A DNA stretch of 64,000 nt, from NCBI GenBank assembly GCA_036346255.1, contig JAYEVH010000509.1:152246-216245 (forward strand), given 5' to 3'. The position numbers were made by a program, and so were the translations under genes. The DNA comes from Ampelocalamus luodianensis (Eukaryota > Streptophyta > Magnoliopsida > Poales > Poaceae). The stretch's first letter is position 1; each line of letters begins with the position of its first letter. Below are positions 43,930-56,589 of the stretch, one piece after another. The notes beneath the pieces were generated by a model that worked only from the letters and a program-made list of their open reading frames with translations, was not told the origin of the DNA and made no database searches.

Positions 43930-46900
43930 TGTAACATCCCAAATTTAGGGCTTGTGTTTCAAATGTAAGAAAATGAGTAGAAATTAAAACTTTTCTTACA
44001 TCATGTATTTCCTTTGTGTCTTGAACAAGTATTGTACAAAGGTTATGGAAATACAAGTCACAAGTCTTTTGATCCAATCTTGTTCCTTCAAAAACATTCT
44101 TGTCAAATGTTACATCATCCTCTGGAAATATTTTTCCTAAGTCCTTGGGATGATATGTGACCCCTCTGAAAAATTTCACAATTTTTAGAAATTGTTTGAA
44201 TATTTTAGAGGCGATCAAACTGTTTGACTCTTAGTCAAACATCAAAACAGAGCCTTGCAGAATTTTGGAGATTTATTCACAGTATAAAAACCTCTGAAAA
44301 TTTTACACAAGGTTGATATTTGAGTTAGCAAGCTCCTGTAAAAATTTCATAATTTTTGGAGTTAATTTGCTACCTCAAATAAATCTTTCAAAGTCTGTTT
44401 TAATTCAAAGTCAAGCTGGTTTTTCTTATTACTCGGGTTCGAGTGGGACTCGGGCTCGAGCCATTTGATTCGTCCATCAACTAAGCGCACCGAGCCACTC
44501 TTTAAAGCAGCATGTCGATCTCGACCGTTGGATCGAATCGCACGGCCGCTGCGTGTGTGTCATTCGGACCTTCCAGGTTGCAAGTCCGAATGTCAACCGT
44601 TAGATCTCCATCCAACCGTTGAGATGTGCGAAACATTCGGACCCTCGGTTGCATTTTGAATCGAGCGTTGGATTAAGATCCAGCGCTCGCGTACTCGTTG
44701 TAAATAAGAGTTTGCGGCGTGGAGCAATCGAAGCCGTTCGTTTCTAATCGTAGGGCTCGCAACCTCCCGTTGTGTTTTAAAGCGTAGGCGTGGCACTATC
44801 TCACCGTTGTGTCTCATCCAGCGGTTGAGAATCGCCCGACTTTTGCGTTGGTCATCTTCAACCTCCCGCGGTGCGAAAGCGGTGCAAGGCATGGGGTGTC
44901 GTTTCATGCTTCCTACGGCGCCCTAGTCAGCAAAGTGGAGGTCGTGGGAGACATGATCGGCCATGCCATGCCCTATTTCACACTATCATCTTTTTCCTTG
45001 TCGGCCGTGCGTGGTGCTTTGTGTTTTGCCGCCGAGAGAGAGTGGTGCAAACCCTAACCCTTTCATGGCCTTATAAGCACCCAAATGCCTTCCTGGGTTT
45101 CTTTAGACCACCACCAAGCCTCACTCCACGGCATTGGAGCTTAATACCTCAAAAATGGCAAATCGCCATTGTTGACCCGTGAGCTCCATCGGTGTTCTTG
45201 GTGTTCAGTGGTCCTCCTTCATGTTCTTCGCCCTAACCTTATCCCTTTATTATCTTGGACATTTCCCCTCACTTAATTTTGGATTTGATTCTCGGGAATT
45301 GTCAATTTGGGGTTTGTTCAAATTTGGCGAAAAGTGAGTATCGTCTTCCTCGGCTCCGGTGAGTGCACCACTTCCTCATCTCTTGCTCTTATAGCTTGTG
45401 GATCATAATGAAGCTATATTGATGCTTAGTATCACTCATGTGGCTCGTGGTGTCATTTTGGGTTTTCTCCTCCGAGTCGTGAGCTTCCACCAGTGGTCAA
45501 ACTTCTCGGCCATCTTTGAAGCTTCTGCGTCCTTAAGGTAGCTTCTTATTAGTCCTTAGAAGCTATGGCACGCACCCTAGGCTTGCGGTGGAGCTCATCG
45601 CGATTTTCATGTTTAGCGAGAAGCTCCCATTTTCGTTTTTCCGGCCAGCGGCGTTCTAGTCCTCGCGCCGCGAGAATGCTACCATTAGGTTCGTCTTGCT
45701 ATTGCGAATCCATTTTGGGTCTTGTTCACCGCCCGCCGCGCTGTCGCCGCGATTAGCCGTCAAAGACGATCGGGACTTTCTTAACACGAGCTCCGTTTTG
45801 TCGGCTCATTAGGACACATTAATTACCAATCATTAGTTATTAATTGTGTCTTAATCATTATTATTGAGCCAGCGACCGGTGGGCCCAATATCCTTAAATC
45901 AATCTCTGGTTCACTCCGCCTTTGTTCGACATCATTAATGTCTAATCATTGCTTAATTAAATGAGTCGGCATTTAATCGTTGTCGAATTAACCTCGAATC
46001 ATTGTTTGGTGGGCAGAGGATTAAAATCAAATTCGATGAGTCTTTAGGGTCTAGTTAATGATCATCATTAGTGGCATTAGTGCATCGCCTTAGCCGTCCC
46101 TCTCGATCGCCATCACGTGGGCCCGGTGCGCGTGCGCGTGGGTTAAACGGTGCATGTGTGCCTCAAGGTCGGCGGCGATGGTCCCCACGTGTCGATCCAT
46201 CTTTTGAACTTCGATCTTTAGCCACCGTCGATCCCTTGATCAACGGCCCAGATCGTGAGGGCATTCGGACCCTCCGGATGCCTTGATCATTCTTGGCCGT
46301 CGATCTTGCGATCAATTTCTGAGATTGTGTGTGCAATCGGACAATCCGGTTGTTGGTGCGCTCTGGACCGTCCATCTGCCGATCTGCGGCTGGGATTGGC
46401 CCAAGCAACCGCACCGTCCGGTTGCATACACTCGTGTGAGCCGTTGGATCTTGATCCAACGGTGGGTTTCTAGTGGCTTTCGCGCGCGTGCGCTGTTTTC
46501 GGCGCGCGTGAGCCGTAGGATGTTAGATCAAGGGTTGGGGTTTGTCCACGTCATTTCCTTTTTATTGGGTTGTTCTGTATTTCGGTAAGCATTTGTTTAT
46601 CAACTGAAAATGATATAAAAACTTTAGAAACTCACCACTAATTCATTTTAACTGCTTTTTGGTTAATTCCAACTGTAATAAATTAGGTTATCACTTTAGC
46701 TTATTATAAAAATGGATTTAAGCACGTTCAGATGTGAAAATTGTATAACTAGGAATAACTTGGTTTCTGTCATTTTGAATATTCCAGAAAATGAATAAAA
46801 CTTTAGAAAATGCATATCTTGCTCTGTGTATGTCCAAAATGAATGATTCCAACTTTGATAAATTTGTTATTAACCCAATGTTAATATAAAAATGATGGTA

Positions 46901-49045
46901 GGTCCAAGATTGTAACAGAAACCTTGATTAATGATTTAGTACCTATTTTCAGCATTTAGAAAATTCTAGAAGACTTATAAAATGCACAAGTAATTCTCTG
47001 TAAATGCAAAATATATATGATAAATTCTAGAGAACCACTCTGTTGGTATACTTCACTGTAAAATTAGTTTTGAACATATTTATGCTCCTGGAAAGTGCAT
47101 TATGCTAATTTTGCATCTTAGAAAAATCATAACTAAATCATTTTAACTCCAAATGACCTGAAATTTTATATGGGTTACCACTATACCAGTTGGTAGCTAC
47201 CATAAAAATTTCAGCTTCAAAATCTCTCTAGAAAATATTTTTGCTCTGATTGCTAATTATGGTAGAAAATGAGTTTTTGGTAATATCTTTTGCACCACAA
47301 ATCCAAATTAGGTTTTCCAGTTCCTATATCTAGGTATATTCGTATTCTACCTTATGTATAAATTTACGTCGCATTTGGATGATTGTTGCTTGCTCATTGG
47401 TTTATTTGTGGCTCAATCTTATTGGTTGTTCTTGGTTCTTTTGCCTCTCGCTTAGGATTAGACATTTGCGGTAATCCCGAGGCGACCCTCCAACAAATTG
47501 AGCAACACAAGAAGGCAAGCAGTTTGATCATGTTAATCCAGTATTTTAAGTATTTATGTTGATTACAAATTCTATGTATGCATTGCTACTTTGTTTTAAT
47601 AGTTGGCCTAGTAGATGCATTTCCTTAGCAAATGATTATCCTCTACTACCATGAGCCTAGGTTACTTGCTGTGATTTAGAGTTCGTGGATGGGCTCTTAT
47701 CACTTAGTAGTTGCGAATTAATTGCTTAGCCATGCTTAACCGGTAGAAATGGCGGTTATCGACTTGTCGATAACCTTGATCACGTAAAACTTATTATGAT
47801 TATGATTTCCACCTTGTGCCATGTCTATTTATGAAAACTAAAGCTGAAAACAAAATGATTTAGACTTGGGCACAATGGTATGTTGGTGTGATTTTGGTGT
47901 AGTGGAATGGTGCACGAGTCAACAAGGACCGAACATCTTGTTACACTAAACCAAGCATTTTAGCGTGCTAACCACATTAGAGGGTATGGGACCTCTCTTG
48001 ACTTAGTACTTTGGAGTGTATTGGCTCGGGTTGCGGAGTCGCGGGAGGGATGGTGTTGGGAGCATTGTAGTGTCGAAAGACTTCACCCGTGATGGGATTT
48101 GTTGTCTTTCGACTTGCAATATAGCGTATGGTGTTTCTACCCATACGAGCGGCTGCGTGAGTTAATACACAAGATTGGAAATGTCTCGTAGGACTTAGCG
48201 TGCGGCATACCACCGTAGTGTCTTTGTGGCTTGAAGGCGATGCAGTGTGGGTACATTGGTACACCTGCGAGGTTAAAACTATTCGAATAGCCTCGTCCTA
48301 GGTTATGGACACGCTTGGCAAGGTCTTTCAAGAGTTAGACTACAACCTTTTAAATTAAAACTTGATGGGTGAGTGCGAATCGAGGATTCGTGCTATGTTG
48401 TGGTGACTATTGGGACAGTCACTTCCGTGTGGTTACTTGTATGTATCTTTACTTCTCATTACTTTGATAACAAAACAGATTTGCAAACTTGCTTTTAAAA
48501 TGTATTACATTATTGCAAATAAAGTTGGCTTCATGCAAATGAGACATACAACCTCCACCTAAATAAGCTTGCATGTAGTTTATGAATAGGTCGCTATTCC
48601 ACACGTCGATCTTGCGGGTACAAAGACAATCTTTGTACTCGGTTGCTATCTTAATTGTTTTGTTGCGAGAGGAAGAAGGTGAGCACGAGGGCCTCACTTT
48701 TGTGAGTTGTGTTGTGGTAGCTTGGGCGACTAGCTTGGCGCTTGGTCGGTTGCCTTGTGGGTGTGTGGCTAACAGGTCGACTTTGGTTCTAGCCATCTTA
48801 TGGCACCTTTTGCTTCCTTTGTCATTCCTGTATATTGTTCTATTTGGCCGGTCGGCTCTCTTTTGTAATAACTTTACTTTATGTATGTCATTGTTGAACT
48901 TAGTAATGTATGTGTATGGAAATGATGTGTAATTTTGTGATGATGTGCATATGCTGCAATTCTGGGAAGCATATGCCCATCGAGGCTTAGAATGTTTAAT
49001 TAGTAATGCTAGAACCAATTGGAGGTTAAGTGTTACTAGTTAAAT
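43930..49045 (+). repeat. Gypsy-2 3' LTR, end truncated
   Basis: It matches the 5' LTR throughout. Its exon A equivalent (47456-47514) is 59 instead of 63 bases through small deletions. The palindrome module is at 48279-48290. The last ~11 bases of the LTR are missing at the join with the next LTR fragment. Confidence 0.88.
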
Positions 49046-51660
49046 ATTCCAGCATTAGCTCATTGTCTTAAAAGAACAAATGACTCACTGACGTGTGGGC
49101 CCAAAACTTTAAACATGCGCTGAGCTTTTAAGTCGTCCGTACACTAGAGTCTTTGTGCACCGTTGGATTAGAAATCGATGGTCAGGATCAGTTGGGCCGA
49201 TCGGGTCGACCCGAACGTGCCATGATCCTGGACCGTTGGATCTTAATCCAACGGCTCACAAGCGTGGCCGTTGTCGGGCGCGCGCGTGCCGCGTCACCGT
49301 GGGCCACTGGCAAGCGGACCCACTTGTCAGCGCGTGAGTGCGTGAGGTGCGCTGCTGCGCAGGCCCCATTGTCAGTTCCTGCGGCTAGCGTGAGGCCGGT
49401 AGAAAAAGTAATAGCTACTTTATGAAATTCAGAATCTATTAACTTATACACTGAAAATTGGTATCAACTTCTAAAATACATGACTAAATCATTTTAACTC
49501 CAAAATGAGTGAAACCACTTCTGATAATTTTCATATTTAATGAGCTTTATATTAAAATTGGTTTTAAGCATGTCTCTGTAACAGAGAGCATTATTTTGGA
49601 AAAAGAGCTATTAACACTATTATCTTTACAAAAGAAAACACTGATAACTTTAAAAATCAATAACTAAATCATGAAAACTCCATTTGGAGCAAACTCAACT
49701 GTTTTGAACTTGTAATGATATTGCCTATTTATCCATGTAATCCATGTACTCACCATTATTCTACAAAAATTCACCTCATAATTAAATTACATAAATAAAG
49801 GCATATTGAAATCTGGAATTCAAACCACCATAACTTTCATATACTAAATCAAAATGAAATAATTCTTTCACAAAAAATCATCTAAAATCATGACTTAGCT
49901 ACTGTAGAAAAATCATGCATTTTTGAGCATTTTAGTTTTGAGTTGTTTTCTGTATTTATTTGATGTTATAATTATATAGATCCAGAGCATATTGATATCG
50001 ACACTTACGCCACTGAGAATGAGCAGCTACTATACCGCAAGGCAAGCATCATTTGAACTTTCTTTGCATCATATTTGATCCCGTTTTGGTTAAGATAGTG
50101 CAATGATAATTGCTTGCATGCTATTTTGATTATGTCAATATTTTTGTGATGTGTAGTTTAGTTATGTCCTATGCTTGAGGTTAATCTTGAATTATGTCAA
50201 CTCCTATATGCTTAAGATAGGATGTGTGAATTATGGGTTGTAGAATTGCTTAGCCATGCAAGTCTAGATACTGGTAGTTCGATCGTCGGAATAACCTGCG
50301 GTTTTGGGATAAACACAACTCTCACTTTATGGTTTATACTTCAGATCTTTGTAGTTGTTCTATGAGTTAAATTTTGTCATTTTCAAATGAGATTTGGTCC
50401 GGACAAGTGTTGGTTAGTGATGGTGCTTTGTGCACGAGCATTGGGTAAGTGGAAGGACTTGTCGGACAATTGAGGACCGAACTTTGGGTACCATCTTGTT
50501 CAAGCAACACTCGTCTCGCCACAGCGGGTTGGGAGCCGATGGTTAAGTAGGGGAGGGTTCTATTGTGTTAAGTCCTTGGTGGTGTAAGGGCATAGCGACC
50601 GTGAAATCCTATGTTCTTTAGGAGCCGATGTAATCCTTTATAGTGTGCAAGGAGCGTCAATTCTTTTGTTTTGATTGCATCGGTATTTCGATATAACTTG
50701 AGCCCCTAGCAAGTGCTATCGAGGCTTGTACTAGGCAAGGAACTATCTCACAAGGGGGACTTAGCTTAATAGGGCTTTCTTCTGAAAATGACTATATCTT
50801 GATTTACCCTACCGGCATACCATAGGAAGTATGCTATTTTGGAGGCATCCGGAGGCTTACTGGGCTAATCAAGTCGTGTGGGTAAAGTAGTACACCGTAG
50901 GGTATAAATCTATTCGAATAGCCGTGTCCACGGTTATGGACAACCGCTTGAAATTTGTGGTCGCTTATTGTTAGACTTTTAATTAAAATTGTGGTTGAAC
51001 TTGGTATTCGTCCATGAACGGGATGTTCATGTGTTTAGTACATCAAGGTGGGCTGCCACTTTGGTCTTTGTGTGATTCAAGCTATTTATTCTTCAAATGC
51101 TTTACTATATGCTTTACTTCTACTTCAAATCTGATTTTAAATGGGCACATGAAAAACTAGTATGGGTAGGATGTTAATTGTTGCGTCTCTTTCGCAAAAC
51201 TAAACCAATATGAACCATCCTTTGAATGACCCTTATGCATAACTAATTTTATTTGTGTAAGACTTATGAGTACACTTGTACTCGGCCGGATGTTTCATTG
51301 GTCTTTTAGGTGAGGAAGATTATGTCGACGATCTTGTTAGTATTGACTTGGGTGATTCTAACGAGTAGTGTGCTTATCATTTAACCCCGTCGGTTCGATG
51401 GGTGATGGGCATACCACTACCGGTCTTTTGCTTATTTTACTTGCTTCCAAGCACTTGATACTTTACTTTGAATTTGGCGGTCGGTGTGTATGTAATAAGT
51501 CTGAGACTTTGACTATTATGCAAGATGTCTTTTTATCTCTTGTTGTATCCGTTGTATGGATGTAATCAACGTTGGATGAGGGTATGAGTATATTGGTCGT
51601 TGATCTTGGGAGCCAATATAAGTCATACTCATTGTTAATGGATCCTCATTTAACTCGCTA
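49046..51660 (+). mobile_element. LTR fragment of a third, related gypsy family
   Basis: It continues directly from the truncated Gypsy-2 LTR. It contains the same landmarks as the other LTRs: 'gacgtgtgggccc', palindromic 'ccgttggatcttaatccaacgg' at 49223, putative exon A (49980-50041), the CTATTCGAATAG...GGTTATGGAC module (50910-50941), and putative exon B (51310-51368). The LTR start is missing. No gag-pol follows. The end near 51660 is judged from loss of LTR-like sequence. Confidence 0.65.
51310..51368 (+). other. Putative LTR small exon B, third gypsy family
   Basis: It follows TCTTTTAG| and reads GEEDYVDDLVSIDLGDSNE then TAG, resembling GEDLYQDGEDLDD of Gypsy-1. Exon A of this family (49980-50041, DPEHIDIDTYATENEQ) is 62 bp, one short of 63, which puts the joined frame out by one. 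Confidence 0.45.
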
Positions 51661-52289
51661 AGTGTAGTGCTTGAATCGAAGAGAATCGACAATCATGTAG
51701 CGCTGCAAAGGAGCGAGCGCATGATCGTTGAGCTCTAGTATTCATTTGAGCCTCTCACTGGACAGAGTTAAATGGAATTCATTTATCGGAACCCGTAATT
51801 ATGTCTCTAAGACCTTGTCTAATCTCGGTCTTATGGAGATAATTACCGGGGTCCCCCAAAATTCTGTATGCCTACTCCTATTTCTTTCTTTTTTAGATGC
51901 TCCATGCTAATGCGTACAGATACAATTGCAATAATCTGGAGTGACGCAGAAGGAATTGATAACAAAGTTGTCTGATAGCTTCTGACGCGAATGCTGAAGA
52001 TAAGTTCAGGAGAATAATTCCAAGCTGCTTAGTTATTCCACCAAGATGCAGACGACATCACTTAGCTCTTGCCGCAGACGCATCCAATTCAGGTTTGTCC
52101 CTTTGTGTCCCATGACAACACTATCACCTAGGAACGTATGGACTCGAGGCCTGGCAACATTTGTCGCTACACACAACAACAGAGGCTCGAACAATGCCAT
52201 GGCTTGATAACCTCAGAAAGTCATAATTGTATCCTCCATAGCAACACACAGCTACGTCCCAAACTGGTAATTGAGCACTAAACAAGGAC
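51661..52289. other. Region upstream of the SCL3-like gene
   Basis: No gene seen. It should include promoter and 5'UTR of the GRAS gene; I do not see a convincing TATA box. Confidence 0.35.
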
Positions 52290-53730
52290 ATGTTCCAGGA
52301 CGACATGACGTCGTCGGCGACATCTTCGCCGGCGTCGTCGCTGTACTCGCTGTCTCCGTGCGGCGCGTGGGTGCAGGAGCTGACCCAGGACCAGCAGAGC
52401 GTGCGGCTCGTCGGCCTGCTGTACCAGTGTGCCTCCGAGGTGGCCGCCGGCTCCTTCGACCGCGCCAACCTCTGCCTGGAGCACATCATGCAGCTCGCGT
52501 CCCTGGACGCGCCCCATACGTTGCAGCGCCTCGCCGCCGTCTTCGCTGACGCGCTCGCGCGCAAGCTGCTCAACCTCGTCCCGGGCCTCTCGCGCGCGCT
52601 GCTGTCTGCGTCTAACTCCGCCGACTCCCACCTCATCCCCGTCGCGCGCCGCCACGTTCGACATGCTTCCGTTCCTGAAGCTCGCGTACCTCACCACCAA
52701 CCACGCCATTCTTGAGGCCATGGAGGGCGAGAAGTTCGTCCACATAGTCGACTTGTCCGGCCCGGCCGCCAACTCGGTGCAATGGATCGCGCTCTTCCAC
52801 GCCTTCCGCGGCCGCCGCGACGGTCCCCCACACCTCCGAATCACCGCCGTCCACGACAGCAAGGACTTCCTCGCCAACATGTCCGCCGTGCTCGCCAAGG
52901 AGGCCGAGGCGTTCGACATACCGTTCCAGTTCAACGCCGTTGAGGCGAAGCTCGACGAACTGGACTTCGACGCCCTCCGCCAAAACCTCCGCGTCAGGTC
53001 CGGAGAGGCGCTCGCCATCAGCGTCGTGCTGCAGCTGCACCGCCTCCTCGCGGCCGACGACGCCAAGAGGCACGCCGCGGGGCTCACCCCGCTCCAGATC
53101 ATTGCGAGCTCCAGCCCGAGCAGCTTCAGCGAGCTGCTGGAGCGGGAGCTGAACACGCGGCTTCAGCTGAGCCCCGACGCGTCCGTGCTCTCGTCCCTCT
53201 CGCCTCAGTCCCCACTGGTGGCGCATTCGAAGCCGAAGCTGGGGAGCTTCCTGTCGGCGATCAAGGCGCTATCCCCGAAGATCATGGTGGTGACGGAGCA
53301 GGAGGTGAACCACAACGGCGCGTCGTTCCACGAACGGTTCGACGAGGCGCTGAACTACTACGCATCGCTGTTCGACTGCCTGGAGCAGGCGGCTGCGGCA
53401 CAGCGGTGCGCGGGGACGGCGGCGAGGGCGCGAGTGGAGCGAGTGTTGCTGGGAGGAGATCCGGAGCATCGTGGCGTGCGGGGGCCGAGCGGAAGGAGCG
53501 GCACGAGCGGGCGCGGCAGTGGGCACAGCAGATGGAGGCGGCGGGGCTGGAGCGTGTGGGGCTGAGCTACAGCGGCGTGATGGAGGCGAGGGCTGCTGCA
53601 GAGCTGCGGGTGGACCGGCGGGTACGAGATCAGGCACGACGCGGACAGCCACTGCTTCTTCTTCTGCTGGCACAGGAAGCCGCTCTACGCCGTCTCCGCG
53701 TGGAGGCCGGCGGGACACCGGCACAGTTGA
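52290..53730 (+). CDS. SCL3: GRAS transcription regulator, SCARECROW-LIKE 3 type (three apparent frameshifts)
   Basis: Intronless, about 480 codons, as expected for SCL3. In order: an N-terminus with leucine heptad I (QSVRLVGLLYQCASEVAAGS), the VHIID-type core as VHIVDLSG, LRITAVHD, leucine heptad II, the PFYRE-region equivalent (SPKIMVVTEQEVNHNG), and the SAW end (CFFFCWHRKPLYAVSAW). The match to SCL3 is strong. In Arabidopsis, SCL3 promotes gibberellin responses in the root endodermis, acting with DELLA and SCARECROW. Reading shifts near 52655, 53452 and 53594; each is explained by loss of two bases. Because the rest is highly conserved and other genes nearby show the same defect, sequence error is at least as likely as pseudogenization. 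The start is the first ATG before the conserved N-terminus. Confidence 0.85.
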
Positions 53731-54770
53731 GCCTGTGAATCGTGATCGATTCGCATGCAGTTGTTGCTACCTTTCTTTGTGCTGCATGCAAGATGGAGTG
53801 CATGGGCGTACGCAGAGCATATCCCGTGCCGTATGTACGTTCTAATTGGTGTGTGTTTGACAGTTTGTATTGAGACTACCACGATTTGCGTTGTAGAAAA
53901 TTGATCATTCAAAAAGGGTGTCTATTTCACAAGCGCAAAATTTGGAAAATCACATTCACTTTTTTCACTGTTGGATCAAGATCACATGACTCACATCTCT
54001 CCCTCTCTCACCTATATAACTCACCCATGCAACACCCTAACCTTAACTCACTTCCCAGTCGCTGCCTCTCTTCTTCCTCCTCTCCAGCGAGATCCTCGGC
54101 GATCGCCTCCTTCCTCGTCTCCGGCGCTACGGACCGACCACCACCTCCTAACCGCGCCGATCGTCACCACCTCGACCAACCCCGTCCACCGCCTCCTCGC
54201 CCATGTCATAAACAGCGACATCGCGCGCCGATGCTGCCGCCACCTAGGCTCACTCTAATCCCGAGGCAAGCGAACGAATCCTAAACGCAGTGAACCCTAA
54301 CCTAATCCGCCGGCCTCCGCCACCACTATCGCCAGCGTAGGAGAGAGGAAGACGACTGCCGGAGCATGAATCTCCACGTCAATCCGAAGGAGAAAAATTG
54401 GCTATGATTTGCAGCATATCGATTCCACGCTTTTGACTTGTTGAGGCCAAATTACGGGCGCGAGCCAACTCTCCTTTTGATGGTGGTACGGGATCAAGGA
54501 GCTAGGTGGAGAAGGCACGCCAGCGTCTGTGTTTTTTTTAGTGTTGTATAGGCAAAATTCGACTGCCTTGGGAGGAAGACAACTGCGCGTTGTATAGACA
54601 AATCCCATATGGTGTTTAGAAAGGCTTTAGCTGTTTTTGTTGTACAATGGATATCGAAAAGCTAATGCTACTGTACATACGTACGGAACAAAATAAAAAA
54701 TCAGACACGACTCCGCAACTCATTTCACCTTCCCACTTTTCCCGATGCTCCCTTTCCCAACTTTTTCCCC

Positions 54771-54818
<48 letters not shown>

Positions 54819-56063
54819 ACTCCACTCAGTTCAATTCACTTCACTAGTTTTTACCATCGCAACACCTCGCTTCTCTCCAATCCATCCCCAAATCGCACTG
54901 TGAATCTTAACTTGGTTCTTTCCTCCCGGTGGCGAGTAGCGGGAGAGGAGCAATGAGGAGGAGCATGGCCATCGTGGTGGCGGCGGCGGTGGAGGAGGCA
55001 GGAGAGGAAGGTGGTTGCGGAGGGAGCCCGCGCGCCGAGCTTGCGTCGCCCTCCGGATGGACGAAGGTCGGAGAGGAAGGTGGTCGCAAGGTCACGCGCC
55101 TTGGATGGATGAAGAAGGTGAAGAAGGTGGCAGCTGGGAGGCTGCGCCGCGCCAAGCTAAGCTCAAGAGGAAGGTGGCAGCGGGAGCCAGCGCGCCAGCA
55201 GCTCAAGCTCGCGCCGGATGGATGAAGAAGGTTCGACGCCTCCTCCTCCTCCGGTCGCGGTTTGGTGGGTTTCGTGAGGGGTGCGGGGAGTTTGCTGAGC
55301 TCGGATTACCTCCCTCGTGTCTTCTCCCCTCCGTCGTGAGGTGGTCGACAGAGCTTCCAGAAGCCTCTCGATCTGCGCCTTTGGTATGCTGTGACCCTGG
55401 TAAAATATTGTTGCAACCAATGAAAAAAAAAATGTTGCACACGAGGGGAAAAATATTGCACACGGGGAAAAAATATTGCATATGATTTTCTGAGATGTTG
55501 CACTTTTTTTATATGCTGGCGTCCTCTAGATGTTTGTGCGTATTTGATTCTGATAATGTTTGTGTTGTTTTGATTATGAGGATGTTTGTTTGTTTGATCG
55601 TGATATTTTGAGACAATATTGCATATGAATCTTTGAAATATTGCAACAAGTGAAAAAATGTTGCACTACTCTTTTCTATATGTTGACTTTGGACCGCATG
55701 CAGTGAAAAGCCTCTCACCGTACGTCCGAGCTATAGTTGCTCCCATATCGAAATCTATAGATTGACTTACATGATGCCACCTTAACTTGATAGCATACTG
55801 ACTGAAACAATACACGCACGGAACATATACTGCTAGAGAGCTTCATCTTTTTCACATGTAAGTACGTACGACTAGCCCTGACGATCGGTAGGCAGATCCG
55901 TAGATCAGATCAGATCAATCCAAGCACTCGCGACGCGAATCGAGAACCGAATTGATCACTGATCATTTGTTCTGTACAAACCTAACAGACAAGGGAAAGA
56001 AATCAACACGAACGAACGGCTGCAGATATACTCCGTACCAGTTAACACGTCAACTCCTACATA
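53731..56063. other. Intergenic with repeats and promoter-like fragment
   Basis: Near 54014 'ctatataactcaccc' plus a C/T-rich stretch looks like a grass promoter and leader, but no credible ORF follows. At 54950-55230 GC-rich 'ggatggatgaagaagg' phrases recur. At 55425-55670 AT-rich phrases around 'aaatattgcac'/'atgttgcac' recur, a common dispersed grass repeat. Confidence 0.35.
54776..54814. repeat. (CT)n microsatellite
   Basis: About 19 CT dinucleotides in a pyrimidine-rich stretch. Confidence 0.95.
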
Positions 56064-56589
56064 TCATTCACAGGCGCGCCCAGGCATCATCATGCGCGTA
56101 AACTCGTCGAAGCAGACGAAGCCGTCGCCGTCGGTGTCCACGCCGCCGATCATGCGGCGGCAGTCCTCGACAGAGCACCGCTCGTCACCGAGCGAGGCGA
56201 GCACGTCCCGGAGCTCCTCGGCCGAGATCCTCCCGTCCCCGTTGGCGTCGAACACCGCGAACGTCTCCTTGAGCTCGCCCTCGTCCGCCGCGGTCTCCCC
56301 CAGCACGAGGCCTGCCTCCGCCTCGGCGAGCATCTCGGCCAGCTCCTCCTCGCTGGACACGACCCTCCGCAGCGCCACCTCCAGCTCCTCCGCGTCACGG
56401 CCACCGGCTTCTTGGCCCTGGAGGTGGACGCCGACGACGGCAGTACGGTCCTCGGCGTGGTGACGGACTCATCGGACGTCGTCGTCGACGACGTGGTGGA
56501 GCCGAAGGAGCAGCTCTGCCGCTGCTTCTCTTCCTCGTCTTGTTTTCCTTCTTGGAAGACGAAGAACCGAAGAAATGCGTCAGCTTCAT
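56064..56589 (-). CDS. Calmodulin-like EF-hand protein, CML35/36 subgroup (two apparent frameshifts)
   Basis: It starts MKLTHFFGSSSSKKE at 56589 and ends TGA 56064-56066, about 175 codons with no intron. The Ser/Lys-rich N-terminus and the C-terminal block (ELKETFAVFDANGDGRIS..., GDERCSVEDCRRMI, VDTDGDGFVCFDEFTRMM) resemble CML35/36-type calcium sensors. Both C-terminal EF-hand loops have the expected ligands (D-x-N-x-D-G-x-I-S-x-x-E and D-x-D-x-D-G-x-V-x-x-x-E). The first EF-hand pair is missing or degenerate; only ELEVALRRVVSSEEELAEML remains. Frame shifts near 56508 and 56396 each need one base restored. The second lies in a G run (CGGAGG where CGGGAGG is expected). The expected role is to decode calcium signals, often stress-induced in this subgroup. 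A TATA-like TTATAATAA lies upstream near 56715. Confidence 0.78.

Larger units (their letters stand above)
33750..49045 (+). mobile_element. Gypsy-2: long-LTR Ty3/gypsy chromovirus, decayed
   Basis: A plus-strand element of about 15.3 kb. The 5' LTR is 33750-38860 and the 3' LTR is 43930-49045. Both begin TGTAACATCCCAAATTT. The 5' LTR ends ...CCTCACA. The 3' LTR stops about 11 bases earlier, at 'agttaaatatt', and is then fused to other LTR sequence. The primer-binding site is 38865-38877 and the polypurine tract ends at 43929. LTR length, chromodomain and gene order fit the Tekay/Del group, but the family differs from Gypsy-1. Differences between its two LTRs are dominated by 1-3 base gaps. 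Confidence 0.9.

Noticed and set aside
54907..55485. GC-rich ORFs on both strands near 55 kb
   Set aside because: Low-complexity 'gatgaagaagg' repeats, no domain, and no consistent start or splice pattern.
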